Source: Hamadaea sp013361475 | GTDB lineage: Bacteria > Actinomycetota > Actinomycetes > Mycobacteriales > Micromonosporaceae | Assembly: GCF_040654195.1 (NCBI RefSeq) | Contig: NZ_JBFAHM010000013.1 | Span: 124,001 to 188,000, forward strand | Reading direction: 5' to 3' | Length of the DNA stretch: 64,000 nucleotides | In this document: in pieces, positions 57,317-64,000 of the stretch | Layout: each line of letters starts with the position of its first letter | How positions within the stretch are numbered: the stretch's first letter is position 1 | Notes under the pieces: generated by a model | Told to the model about the DNA's origin: nothing | Seen by the model: only the letters and a program-made list of their open reading frames with translations | The model's database searches: none | Translations under genes and position numbers: made by a program

Positions 57317-57800
57317 GCGGCTACTGCCGGCCGCGTACCAGCGGGCCGCCGTCCCGGGCAGCGTGCTCGGGGCGCTGCTCGACGCGATGGAGACCCTGCA
57401 CGAGCCGGACGAACGGCTCCTCGCCGACGTCGACTCGCTCTTCTCGGCGTACCGCACCTCGGCGGCGCTCGCCGCGTACCTGACCCGATGGGTCGCCCTC
57501 GACCAGGTGATCGCCGCACCCTCCGGCGCCCGCCTGCCGATCCGCCCCGGCGACCTGCGCAACCTGGTCGCCATCGGCGCACACCTCGCCCAATGGCGCG
57601 GTACGCCCTACGGACTGTGCCGCGCCCTGGAGGTCGCGACCGGCGTACCGGGTTTCACCGTGGCGGAGCCCGCCGACCGCCCCTTCCATCTGATCGTCCG
57701 CGTACCGCCGGCCGCCGCCGACCGGCTGGCCCTGGTCACCCGGCTCGTCGCCGTGGAGAAGCCGGCCGCCACCACCTTCGAGCTGTCTGTCTCGTCCTAA
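57297..57800 (+). CDS. Tail protein I-like baseplate protein
   Basis: This 167-residue protein resembles P2 tail protein I and Afp12-like wedge proteins. AIERLLPAAYQRA, LLDAMETLHEPDERLLADVD, LAAYLTRWVAL and LVAIGAHLAQWRGTPYGLCR are typical, followed by ALEVATGV and a beta end. It lies beneath the J-type protein in baseplates. The ATG at 57297 lies within the last 20 bases of the baseplate J gene. It is the last recognisable structural protein of the operon. Confidence 0.85.
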   Translation: MRRAAIERLLPAAYQRAAVPGSVLGALLDAMETLHEPDERLLADVDSLFSAYRTSAALAAYLTRWVALDQVIAAPSGARLPIRPGDLRNLVAIGAHLAQWRGTPYGLCRALEVATGVPGFTVAEPADRPFHLIVRVPPAAADRLALVTRLVAVEKPAATTFELSVSS

Positions 57801-57817
57801 TCACTCAAGGAGCCCCC

Positions 57818-58819
57818 ATGACGACCGAGTGGGCCGTGGTCCCCCTCGCCGAGCAGTTCACCCTGAACGCGGAGAACGCCGGCGAACTCAAGTTCAGCGT
57901 CACCAATCCGGGCGTGGCCGCCGACACCGTGGTCTTCGATGTGGTCCCCGGCGACGGCGCGCAGCGCGACTGGTTCTCCGTCGACGAGCCACAGCGGCGG
58001 GTCGGTCCCAACGAATCCGTCGAATTCCTGGTCAAGCTCAAGATTCCGGCCGGTACGCCGCCCGCCCGCGCGGACGTCGTGGGGTTGGCGTACTCGGCGA
58101 ACACCGCGCCCGAGGAGTCCTCGCGGACCAGCGGCCGGGTCGCCTTCGAGTGGAAGCCGAAGGAGAAGCCCAAGCCGGTGTGGCCGTGGATCGCCGCGGC
58201 GGTCGCCCTGGTGCTGCTCGTCGGCAGTGTCGTGACCTGGCTGATCGTGTCGAACAAGGGCAAGCCGGAGGTGCTGCCCAGCAGCAGCCCGTCGGCGTCG
58301 CCCACGCCGGTCACCCCGATCAACCTCACCTTCGAGGGCGAGAACCTGGTCGCCGGGGCGCAGCTGTTCCGGAAGAACGGCGCGACCCAGGTGGTCATCC
58401 AGGACAACTGCTGCAACCTTGTCTGGAGCGGCAACCGGCAGCTGTGGTTCCAGGCGCACGCCGTGGACGAGACGCTGTCGGTCACCTTCGAGACCAACCG
58501 GGAGGCCACCCTCGCGCTGCGCACCGTACGCACGACGTCGTTCGACTACGCCGACACCGTGTGGACTGTGGACGGTCAGCTCGTCGGCGGCACCTTCGCC
58601 GGGTACACCCCGGACGTGCGGAAGACCGTGCTGCAGACGGTCGGCTCGTTCAAACTGGCCGCCGGTACGCACACCCTGACCCTGCGCATCGTCGGCAAGA
58701 ACGCGGCGAGCGCCGGGTACTACGCCGGAGTCGACCAGATCGTGATCACCTCCAGCGGCATCTTCGTCAACCCGGGAGATCTCGTGCTCATCACGAAGAT
58801 CCCCCTGATCAAGCCGTGA
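57818..58819 (+). CDS. Membrane-anchored protein: N-terminal Ig-like domain, one TM, C-terminal jelly-roll-like domain
   Basis: Residues 1-110 of this 333-residue protein look like an Ig-like domain (FTLNAENAGELKFSVTNPGV, VEFLVKLKIPAGTPPARADV). One membrane helix follows (WPWIAAAVALVLLVGSVVTW, about 126-145), then a Ser/Pro linker. The end is a beta-rich domain with FEGENLVAGAQLF, DNCCNLVWSG, FKLAAGTHTLTLRIVGKNAA and YYAGVDQIVI, like carbohydrate-binding jelly rolls. With no signal peptide, the first domain is probably cytoplasmic and the last outside. It could attach the particle to the membrane, as membrane proteins encoded in Streptomyces injection clusters are proposed to do. RBS AAGGAG is present. 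Confidence 0.65.
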   Translation: MTTEWAVVPLAEQFTLNAENAGELKFSVTNPGVAADTVVFDVVPGDGAQRDWFSVDEPQRRVGPNESVEFLVKLKIPAGTPPARADVVGLAYSANTAPEESSRTSGRVAFEWKPKEKPKPVWPWIAAAVALVLLVGSVVTWLIVSNKGKPEVLPSSSPSASPTPVTPINLTFEGENLVAGAQLFRKNGATQVVIQDNCCNLVWSGNRQLWFQAHAVDETLSVTFETNREATLALRTVRTTSFDYADTVWTVDGQLVGGTFAGYTPDVRKTVLQTVGSFKLAAGTHTLTLRIVGKNAASAGYYAGVDQIVITSSGIFVNPGDLVLITKIPLIKP

Positions 58820-58829
58820 GCCCGCGATC

Positions 58830-59315
58830 GTGAGCGGCAAACAGAAGGTGCTGCTGATCAGCCTCGCCGTGGTGCTGGTCGTCCTCTTCGTGCTGGCGGT
58901 CGGGCTAGGCAGCCGCCGCGGCGAGGGCGACCCGGCCGCCCCGCCCGACTTCCTCAGCTGGCTGAGCAAGTTCGGGGCGAAGCAGTCGGCGGTGGACCCT
59001 GAGACGGTCACGGCCGACTGCGCGGTCGACGGCAAACCGGCCACCTTCACCTTCACCGGGACCTGCACGCTGACCGTGGCCGACCCGGGCGGGCTCAAGA
59101 CGCTGACCCTGCGTAGCTCGAAGGCGTTCGCGGTCAACGCACCCGCGCCCGGCGGCGCCGGCGTACGCGTCAAGGACACCGTCGAGCCCTCACCGCAGCC
59201 GTCGCCGACCCCGGATCAGGCGGTCGCCCAGGTTGCGGTGGACACGACGACCGAGATCGTGCTGACCTGCCCGGGCCTCGGCGCCCAGTGCACCGTCGTC
59301 GCGACCGCCGGATGA
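58830..59315 (+). CDS. Small membrane-anchored protein of the injection operon
   Basis: This 161-residue protein has an N-terminal membrane helix (VLLISLAVVLVVLFVLAVGL, about 7-26) and a beta-rich domain outside with paired cysteines (TADCAVDG, TGTCTLTV, VLTCPGLGAQC). No family is recognised. It is 10 bases from the previous gene and 13 from the next, so it belongs to the operon. Together with its neighbours it makes a three-protein membrane set. Confidence 0.65.
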   Translation: MSGKQKVLLISLAVVLVVLFVLAVGLGSRRGEGDPAAPPDFLSWLSKFGAKQSAVDPETVTADCAVDGKPATFTFTGTCTLTVADPGGLKTLTLRSSKAFAVNAPAPGGAGVRVKDTVEPSPQPSPTPDQAVAQVAVDTTTEIVLTCPGLGAQCTVVATAG

Positions 59316-59328
59316 CCCGGGAGGAGAC

Positions 59329-60084
59329 ATGGGCGAACTACGCAAACCGTTCCTGCTCCTGGCGTTCCTCGCGGTCACCCTCGTCGTGCTCGTCGAACTC
59401 GGCTCGGGGCTCATGCTCGGCGGGCTGGACGCGTCGAACGCGTTGGCCCACACCGCCAACGGGATGGACGTCGACCTCGGCGACGTCGGCAACGTCTCGG
59501 AGCCGCCCGGCCGCGGCATCATGTACCTGGCCTTCATCGACATCATCGCGCTCTACACGACCGGTCTGTTCACACTGAGCCTCGTCGTGCCGGACCGCGT
59601 ACAGGGGCGGGTGCAGGGCATCGCGACGCTGATCGGCTCGATCATCCTGATCATCGTCTCGATCGTCATGCTGATCATCGCGTTCGTCGAACTGATGATC
59701 ATGATCTCGCTCGTCTTCGCGTTCCCGTTCGGGACGATCGCGTACCTGGCGATCTGGGGGTTCTTCCCGGTCGCGAAGGCGTCGGTCATCGTCGGGCTGC
59801 TGATGTTCCTCAAGCTGGCCTGGGCGATCCTGCTGATCCTGGCGCAGCCGCGCTTCCTGCAGAACAAGGGGCTCGTACTGCTGATTCTGACCTCTTTGGT
59901 CTGCACGCTGTGCCTGGAATTCCTGCACGGCCTGCTGCCGATGATCTTCGTCAGCATCCTCGACGACATCGGCGCCATCATCTTCGCGATCACCGGGATC
60001 GTCTGGGGCATCGTGCTGCTCATCGGCTCGATCCCCGCCATCGTCAAGGCGGTACGCGTCACCGCCGCCCTCACGAAGTCCTGA
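59329..60084 (+). CDS. Polytopic membrane protein of the injection operon
   Basis: This 251-residue protein has about seven very hydrophobic helices (FLLLAFLAVTLVVLVELGSG, IDIIALYTTGLFTLSLVV, TLIGSIILIIVSIVMLIIAF, LMIMISLVFAFPFGTIAYLA and others). It ends VRVTAALTKS. No family is recognised. GGGAGGAGA precedes the ATG. It is the last gene of the operon, followed after 22 bases by palindromic repeat A copy 6. It could be the membrane platform of the system or an immunity/port protein; this is only inference. Confidence 0.65.
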   Translation: MGELRKPFLLLAFLAVTLVVLVELGSGLMLGGLDASNALAHTANGMDVDLGDVGNVSEPPGRGIMYLAFIDIIALYTTGLFTLSLVVPDRVQGRVQGIATLIGSIILIIVSIVMLIIAFVELMIMISLVFAFPFGTIAYLAIWGFFPVAKASVIVGLLMFLKLAWAILLILAQPRFLQNKGLVLLILTSLVCTLCLEFLHGLLPMIFVSILDDIGAIIFAITGIVWGIVLLIGSIPAIVKAVRVTAALTKS

Positions 60085-60106
60085 CGCGTACGTTCGGCGC
60101 ACGCTC

Positions 60107-60173
60107 GGCGCTGGATCAGGGTTCCGGGTCGAATCTTGCCTCAAGATTCGACTGTGAACCCTGATCCAGCGCC
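60107..60173. repeat. Palindromic repeat family A, copy 6
   Basis: Arms of 32 bases (60107-60138 and 60142-60173) pair at 29 of 32 positions around a 3-base loop. It ends the injection operon and precedes the stop of a convergent gene by 17 bases. Confidence 0.9.
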
Positions 60174-60190
60174 GTCACTCAGCCGAGCGA

Positions 60191-60436
60191 TCAGGCGTCG
60201 AAGGCGGGCTTGGCGCCGAGCAAGTCGTCCTTCGCGGTAGCGGCGGCCCGCTTCGCGGCGTCACCGGCCCGCGGCGAGTCGCTCAGCTCGGCCTCGACCT
60301 CGTCGATCATGACGGCGAGTTCCTGGTCGACTGCCTTGTCCCGGCTGCGCTTGCGGCGAACCGCGTACGCCGTGACAGCGGCCGCCGAACCCGCGGCGAT
60401 GACGCCGGCCGCGATGTACGTCTTCTTGCTGGGCAT
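60191..60436 (-). CDS. Small membrane protein (81 aa)
   Basis: This protein has one hydrophobic helix (TYIAAGVIAAGSAAAVTAYA, about 5-24), then a basic stretch (VRRKRSRDK) and an acidic helical tail (QELAVMIDEVEAELSDSPRA). No family is recognised. The ATG at 60436 is used; a GTG three codons upstream has a closer AAGGGG site and is equally possible. It is divergent from the epimerase gene and convergent with the injection operon. Confidence 0.6.
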   Translation of the reverse strand: MPSKKTYIAAGVIAAGSAAAVTAYAVRRKRSRDKAVDQELAVMIDEVEAELSDSPRAGDAAKRAAATAKDDLLGAKPAFDA

Positions 60437-60561
60437 CTTGGGCACGTCCCCTTCCCGAGATCCTCCCGTGGTCCCGCGGATCAACCTAGCGGCCCGTCTG
60501 GGCGGTTCGCAGAAAAACGGCGATTTGTCGGCACGGACGGCGTACGGGCAGGATGAGGGGC

Positions 60562-61422
60562 ATGACACGGGTAGCGGTGACCGGAGGAAGCGGCAAGCTG
60601 GGCCGGGCAGTGGTGGCGGATCTGCTCGCCCACGGCTACGAGGTGCACGTCCTGGACGTGGTGCCGCCGAGCGATCCGAGAGCCCGGTTCACCCGGGTGG
60701 ACCTGTCCGACTACGGGCAGGTCGCGGGCGCGCTGACCGGCGTCGACGACCGGTACGCCCAGCTCGACGCGGTGGTGCATTTGGCGGCGCTGCCCGCGCC
60801 CGGCGTCGCCCCGAACGCGGTGATCTTCCACAACAACGTGACGGCCAGCTACAACGTCTTCGAGGCGGCCCGGGTCGCCGGCATCCGCAACATCGTGTGG
60901 GCCTCCAGTGAGACGCTGCTGGGCCTGCCGTTGGACATCCCGCCGATCGCCATCCCGATCGACGAGACGCATCCGCCCCGGCCCGAGTCGGCGTACTCGC
61001 TCGGCAAGCTGGTCGACGAGACCATAGCGGCGCAGTTCTGCCGCTGGGATCCCCGGCTGAAGATGATCGGGCTGCGGTTCTCCAACGTCATGGAGCCCGC
61101 CGACTATGCCCGCTTCCCCGCCTTCGACGCCGACGCCCGGCTGCGCAAGTGGAACCTGTGGGGCTACATCGACGCCCGCGACGGCGCCCAGGCCGTACGG
61201 AAAGCGCTGGAGTACTCGACGCCGGGGCTGGAGGTCTTCATCATCGCCAACGCCGACACCGTGATGAGCCGATCGTCGGCGGAGCTGGCCGCCGAGGTGT
61301 TCCCCGAGGTCACCGTGACCCGGGAGGTCACCGGCACCGAGACGCTGCTCAGCATCGACAAGGCCCGCAAGCTGCTGGGCTACGAACCTGAGCACAGCTG
61401 GCGCACCGATTCGTCGCGGTAG
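60562..61422 (+). CDS. NAD-dependent epimerase/dehydratase (extended SDR, uronate-dehydrogenase-like)
   Basis: This 286-residue protein starts TRVAVTGGSGKLGRAVVADL (GxxGxxG), followed by VVHLAALPAPG, NNVTASYNVFEAARVAGIRN, WASSETLLG and ESAYSLGKLVDE (YxxxK). The WNLWGYIDARDGAQAV segment is typical of uronate dehydrogenase and NAD-epimerase-like sugar enzymes. It acts on a nucleotide sugar or a hexuronate in the cytoplasm; the substrate is not certain. GATGAGGGG precedes the ATG at 60562. Confidence 0.85.
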   Translation: MTRVAVTGGSGKLGRAVVADLLAHGYEVHVLDVVPPSDPRARFTRVDLSDYGQVAGALTGVDDRYAQLDAVVHLAALPAPGVAPNAVIFHNNVTASYNVFEAARVAGIRNIVWASSETLLGLPLDIPPIAIPIDETHPPRPESAYSLGKLVDETIAAQFCRWDPRLKMIGLRFSNVMEPADYARFPAFDADARLRKWNLWGYIDARDGAQAVRKALEYSTPGLEVFIIANADTVMSRSSAELAAEVFPEVTVTREVTGTETLLSIDKARKLLGYEPEHSWRTDSSR

Positions 61423-61440
61423 AGCCGGCCGGCGACGCAC

Positions 61441-61446
61441 TAGAGT
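61441..61446 (+). promoter_or_regulatory. Candidate leaderless -10 box of the gene at 61453
   Basis: TAGAGT lies 6 bases before the ATG at 61453, the same hexamer as before the yczE-like gene. Confidence 0.45.
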
Positions 61447-61452
61447 ATGTGA

Positions 61453-62016
61453 ATGCTCTTATGGCTGCGGCGCAACGTGTTCTGGCTTCGCGTGGAGGCG
61501 GCCTTGACCGTCGTCAGCCTGCTCGCCCTGGGCGTCGCCGAGCCCCTCCGGGGACCGTCCGAAAAGGATTTACTTGACGAGCTCGGCCGGCGGATCGTGA
61601 CGGTGCTGGAGCACGCGTCCCTGACGGAGCATCACGATCACGGGCACGACATCGCCCAGGGCGATCGAGTGCTGTGCGTGGCCGAGGCCTTCGGCCACGA
61701 ACCCGCCGACGCCCGGCGCATCGAGGAGGTGCGCTGGGCGTACGCCTACTACCTGTGCGCCGCCGCTCCGGCCGGCACCCCCTGGGACGTGGCACCGCGC
61801 ATCTCCGGCCCCGTCGCGGTCCAGCTCAGCGAGCCGCCCGTGGTACGCATCGCGCAGTCGGGCGCCGGCTATCCCGAACGAGTCAAAGCGCTGATCCCGG
61901 CGCGCTATCAGGCGCGCGTGAACGGATTCACCGACAGCTCGATCCCGGACAGCCTCCGGAAACGCTACGCGGCCGAAGTCGCCGACACACCGGCGACACC
62001 ACAGTCAACTCCATGA
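61453..62016 (+). CDS. Hypothetical protein with N-terminal hydrophobic segment
   Basis: This 187-residue protein begins MLLWLRRNVFWLRVEAALTV and continues VSLLALGVAEPL, a possible membrane anchor. The rest is soluble and helical, with a His/Asp-rich run (EHHDHGHD, about 59-66) that could bind metal and several Tyr/Trp residues (VRWAYAYYLCAAAP). No family is recognised. The C-terminus is Pro/Thr-rich. It starts from a likely leaderless transcript and faces the beta-galactosidase gene. Confidence 0.65.
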   Translation: MLLWLRRNVFWLRVEAALTVVSLLALGVAEPLRGPSEKDLLDELGRRIVTVLEHASLTEHHDHGHDIAQGDRVLCVAEAFGHEPADARRIEEVRWAYAYYLCAAAPAGTPWDVAPRISGPVAVQLSEPPVVRIAQSGAGYPERVKALIPARYQARVNGFTDSSIPDSLRKRYAAEVADTPATPQSTP

Positions 62017-62039
62017 TCAACGGAAGAAAGGCGGGCGGG

Positions 62040-64000
62040 TCAGGCGAGGGCGCTGAAGGTGACGGCGAACGACATCGGGGCGGCGGTCAGGTCGTAGGCG
62101 GGCAGCGTCTTCGGTCCGCACGAGGCCGACCCGATCCCGTGCTGGGCGTGGTCGACGTTGACCCAGACCCGCTCCCCCGCGACCAGATCAGGCGTGTGCC
62201 GAGCCGCCGCCAGCTCCTCCGACGTCCACCGCCGAGCGGTGAGCTGGAAGACCGGATCACCCTCGATCCGCAGCCCGAGTCCGGAGAAGTCGGTCAGCTC
62301 GGCCCAACGGACGTCGATGCGAGCCCCGTTCTCCTGGGGCCGGACGTAGGGCGTCTGGAGCTTGTCGACAGTGGACTCGAAGCGCCCGATCCGGGCGGCC
62401 TGCCGGATGTCGGCGTAAGCCTCGCCGGGGCCGCCGCCGTACCAGGTCACCGCGTCGATCATGCCGGGCAGCCCGAACCGCAGCCCGAACCGGGGCAGCA
62501 CGACCGGCCACTCCCCGTCCGGCTCGATCGCCAGCTCCAGGCGCAACCGCTCCTCGTCACCCGTCCACCGGTACGTCGTGAACAGGCCGAAGTCGGCGGC
62601 GGCCGCCGCGGCCCGCGTACGCACGACGAGCGTGTCACCCTCCACAGTGGAGGAGATCAGCCGCTCCCGTACGCGGTCCAGCCCGTGCTGCCGCCACTGA
62701 TCGGCCAGTTTGCCGGTGAAGCCCTCGTCGTTGTCGGTGGGCGCGCGCCAGACGTCCAGTCGTGGCGAGTGGAACGTGACGCCGCCGATGCCGGTGAGCC
62801 GCCCGTTCGTGAAGCGCCCGGGACCCACCCGCTGCAGCGAGGCAGGCCGCCGCAGCGCGTTGAGCGGCCTAGGAGACCAGGCGACCGCCTGCCACTGACC
62901 CCACGCGATCTCATGCTCGGCCGCCGCCCACGGCGTGTCCTTGGCGAGCACCGCCCGGACCGTCCAGTACGCCTCCCCCGGCGGCGCGCCCTTCGGCGCG
63001 GGTGGCAGCGGCAGATCGGCGTACGCACCCGGGGCCAACGGCGGGCAGGTCAGCTCGCCCGCACTCAGAACCACTCCCTGCACCTGGTACGACCACCGCA
63101 GGCGGATGTCGGTCAGCTCGGCGAAGTCGTAGAGGTTCGCCACCCGTACCGCACCGCCCGAAGGGGCCGGCGACAGCCTGATCGGCTCGACGACCTTCTT
63201 GAACTCGAGCAACCCCGGCGACGGCGTACGGTCCGGGAAGACCAGCCCGTCGCAGACGAAGTTGCCGTCGTGCAGCTCCTCGCCGAAGTCGCCGCCGTAG
63301 CCGTAGATCTCCTGGCCGTCGGCGTCCCGCGTACGCAGCCCGTGGTCGATCCACTCCCAGATGAACCCGCCCTGCAGGCGGTCGTGCCGCTCGAAGAGCT
63401 GCTGGTACTCCAGGATGCCACCGGGGCCGTTGCCCATCGCGTGGCCGTATTCGCACAGGATGAACGGCATCCTGCGGCGGCGCGCGTCCAGCTCGGCGTC
63501 GTCGAGCGCCGTCTCGGCGCCCTGCCCGATCAGGGCGACCTCGTCCTGGTGGGCGTACATCCGGGAGTAGACGTCGACGTAGCGGCAGGAGCGGTCGCCC
63601 TCGTAGTGCAGCGGCCGGGTCGGGTCCAGCCCCCGGATCGCCTCGGCCATGTGCCCGAGGTTCTCCCCGACGCCGGCTTCGTTCCCGAGCGACCACAGGA
63701 TGATCGACGGATGGTTCCGATCACGGGCGACCATCCGGACCGCCCGGTCGACGAGCGCCTCCCGCCAGGCCGGATCGTCCGCCGGATTACGCCGCCAGCC
63801 GGTCTCCTCGAAGCCGTGCGTCTCGAGGTCGCACTCGTCGATCACCCAGAACCCCAGCTCGTCGCAGAGGTCGAGGAACCGCGGGTGCGGCGGGTAGTGG
63901 CTGGTGCGGACGGCGTTGATGTTGTGCCGCTTCATCAGCAGAAGGTCGGCGCGCATCAGCTCCTCGCTCATGACGCGGCCGTGATCGGGGTCGAACTCGT
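62040..64000 (-). CDS. Beta-galactosidase, GH2 family (5' end outside the window)
   Basis: The reading frame is open past the window end, so the N-terminal jelly roll is missing here. The catalytic barrel is clear: RADLLLMKRHNINAVRTSHY, WVIDECDLETHG, IILWSLGNEAGVGENL (acid/base Glu), FILCEYGHAMGNGPGGILEY (nucleophile Glu) and GFIWEWIDHGLRT. The C-terminal domains follow, with VTWYGGGPGEAYADIRQAAR and QENGARIDVRWAELTD, as in LacZ domain 5. It hydrolyses lactose or other beta-galactosides. No signal can be judged. It ends near a CATGATCAACG phrase that recalls repeat family C. Confidence 0.92.
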   Translation of the reverse strand, partial: EFDPDHGRVMSEELMRADLLLMKRHNINAVRTSHYPPHPRFLDLCDELGFWVIDECDLETHGFEETGWRRNPADDPAWREALVDRAVRMVARDRNHPSIILWSLGNEAGVGENLGHMAEAIRGLDPTRPLHYEGDRSCRYVDVYSRMYAHQDEVALIGQGAETALDDAELDARRRRMPFILCEYGHAMGNGPGGILEYQQLFERHDRLQGGFIWEWIDHGLRTRDADGQEIYGYGGDFGEELHDGNFVCDGLVFPDRTPSPGLLEFKKVVEPIRLSPAPSGGAVRVANLYDFAELTDIRLRWSYQVQGVVLSAGELTCPPLAPGAYADLPLPPAPKGAPPGEAYWTVRAVLAKDTPWAAAEHEIAWGQWQAVAWSPRPLNALRRPASLQRVGPGRFTNGRLTGIGGVTFHSPRLDVWRAPTDNDEGFTGKLADQWRQHGLDRVRERLISSTVEGDTLVVRTRAAAAAADFGLFTTYRWTGDEERLRLELAIEPDGEWPVVLPRFGLRFGLPGMIDAVTWYGGGPGEAYADIRQAARIGRFESTVDKLQTPYVRPQENGARIDVRWAELTDFSGLGLRIEGDPVFQLTARRWTSEELAAARHTPDLVAGERVWVNVDHAQHGIGSASCGPKTLPAYDLTAAPMSFAVTFSALA

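Noticed and set aside
48111..60084. Prophage
   Set aside because: There is no capsid, portal, terminase, integrase, holin or lysin, and the genes form one operon with membrane proteins. It is better read as a contractile injection system.
1..64000. tRNA, rRNA or complete insertion sequence
   Set aside because: No TpsiC-like GGTTCGAATCC stretch in a cloverleaf, no rRNA-like sequence and no transposase reading frame were found in the intergenic regions.

Overview
The window is high-GC (roughly 70 percent by eye) actinomycete DNA. GTG/TTG starts, 1-4 base gene overlaps, leaderless promoters and WXG100-like proteins all fit. The gene order pyk / gltD-gltB / lgt / trpA-trpB-trpC / trpE-hisI / hisF matches the conserved chromosomal neighbourhood of filamentous actinobacteria. 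The overall content (YbaB plus WXG proteins, MocR-YczE, contractile injection genes) suggests a Micromonosporaceae-like organism. That family placement is inference.

Layout. 0.07-24.9 kb is mostly core metabolism: acyl-CoA thioesterase and pyruvate kinase, two GNAT acetyltransferases, a YbaB/WXG100 mini-locus, glutamate synthase (gltB/gltD), a small MscS-like membrane protein, a FAD monooxygenase, lgt, an SDR and a flavodoxin-like protein, then an aminoglycoside-phosphotransferase-like gene coupled to trpA, trpB and trpC. A secreted GH18 protein and a repeat-rich gap split trpC from trpE-hisI. 25-44 kb separates hisI from hisF and is more accessory: a DrrAB-type ABC exporter with a TetR gene, an MFS/ArsR-like pair, a xylose-type ABC importer with a ROK regulator, a heterodimeric ABC exporter, a TIGR03085 protein, a long-chain acyl-CoA synthetase, and a divergent MocR/YczE pair. 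44-48 kb holds hisF, an EamA exporter with its LysR regulator, and a BrkB/YihY protein.

48.1-60.1 kb is the most interesting part: a compact one-strand operon for a phage-tail-like contractile injection system. It has a Pvc16-like terminator, sheath, tube, an unknown repetitive protein, an Afp7-like protein, a spike, a PAAR-like tip, gp25, a baseplate J protein fused to a propeller, tail protein I, and three consecutive membrane proteins. No AAA+ ATPase, tape measure, capsid, terminase or lysis gene is present. The last part of the window has a small membrane protein, an epimerase, an unknown protein and a beta-galactosidase cut by the window end.

Three families of dispersed palindromic or short repeats thread through the window. 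One (63-67 bp, six copies) lies just after stop codons in four places. In two more it sits inside an open reading frame of the injection-system operon, both times in the same reading frame, as exactly 21 codons. Several regulators and enzymes appear to start from leaderless mRNAs, with a TANNNT box 6-8 bases before the start codon. No tRNA, rRNA, CRISPR array or complete insertion sequence was seen.
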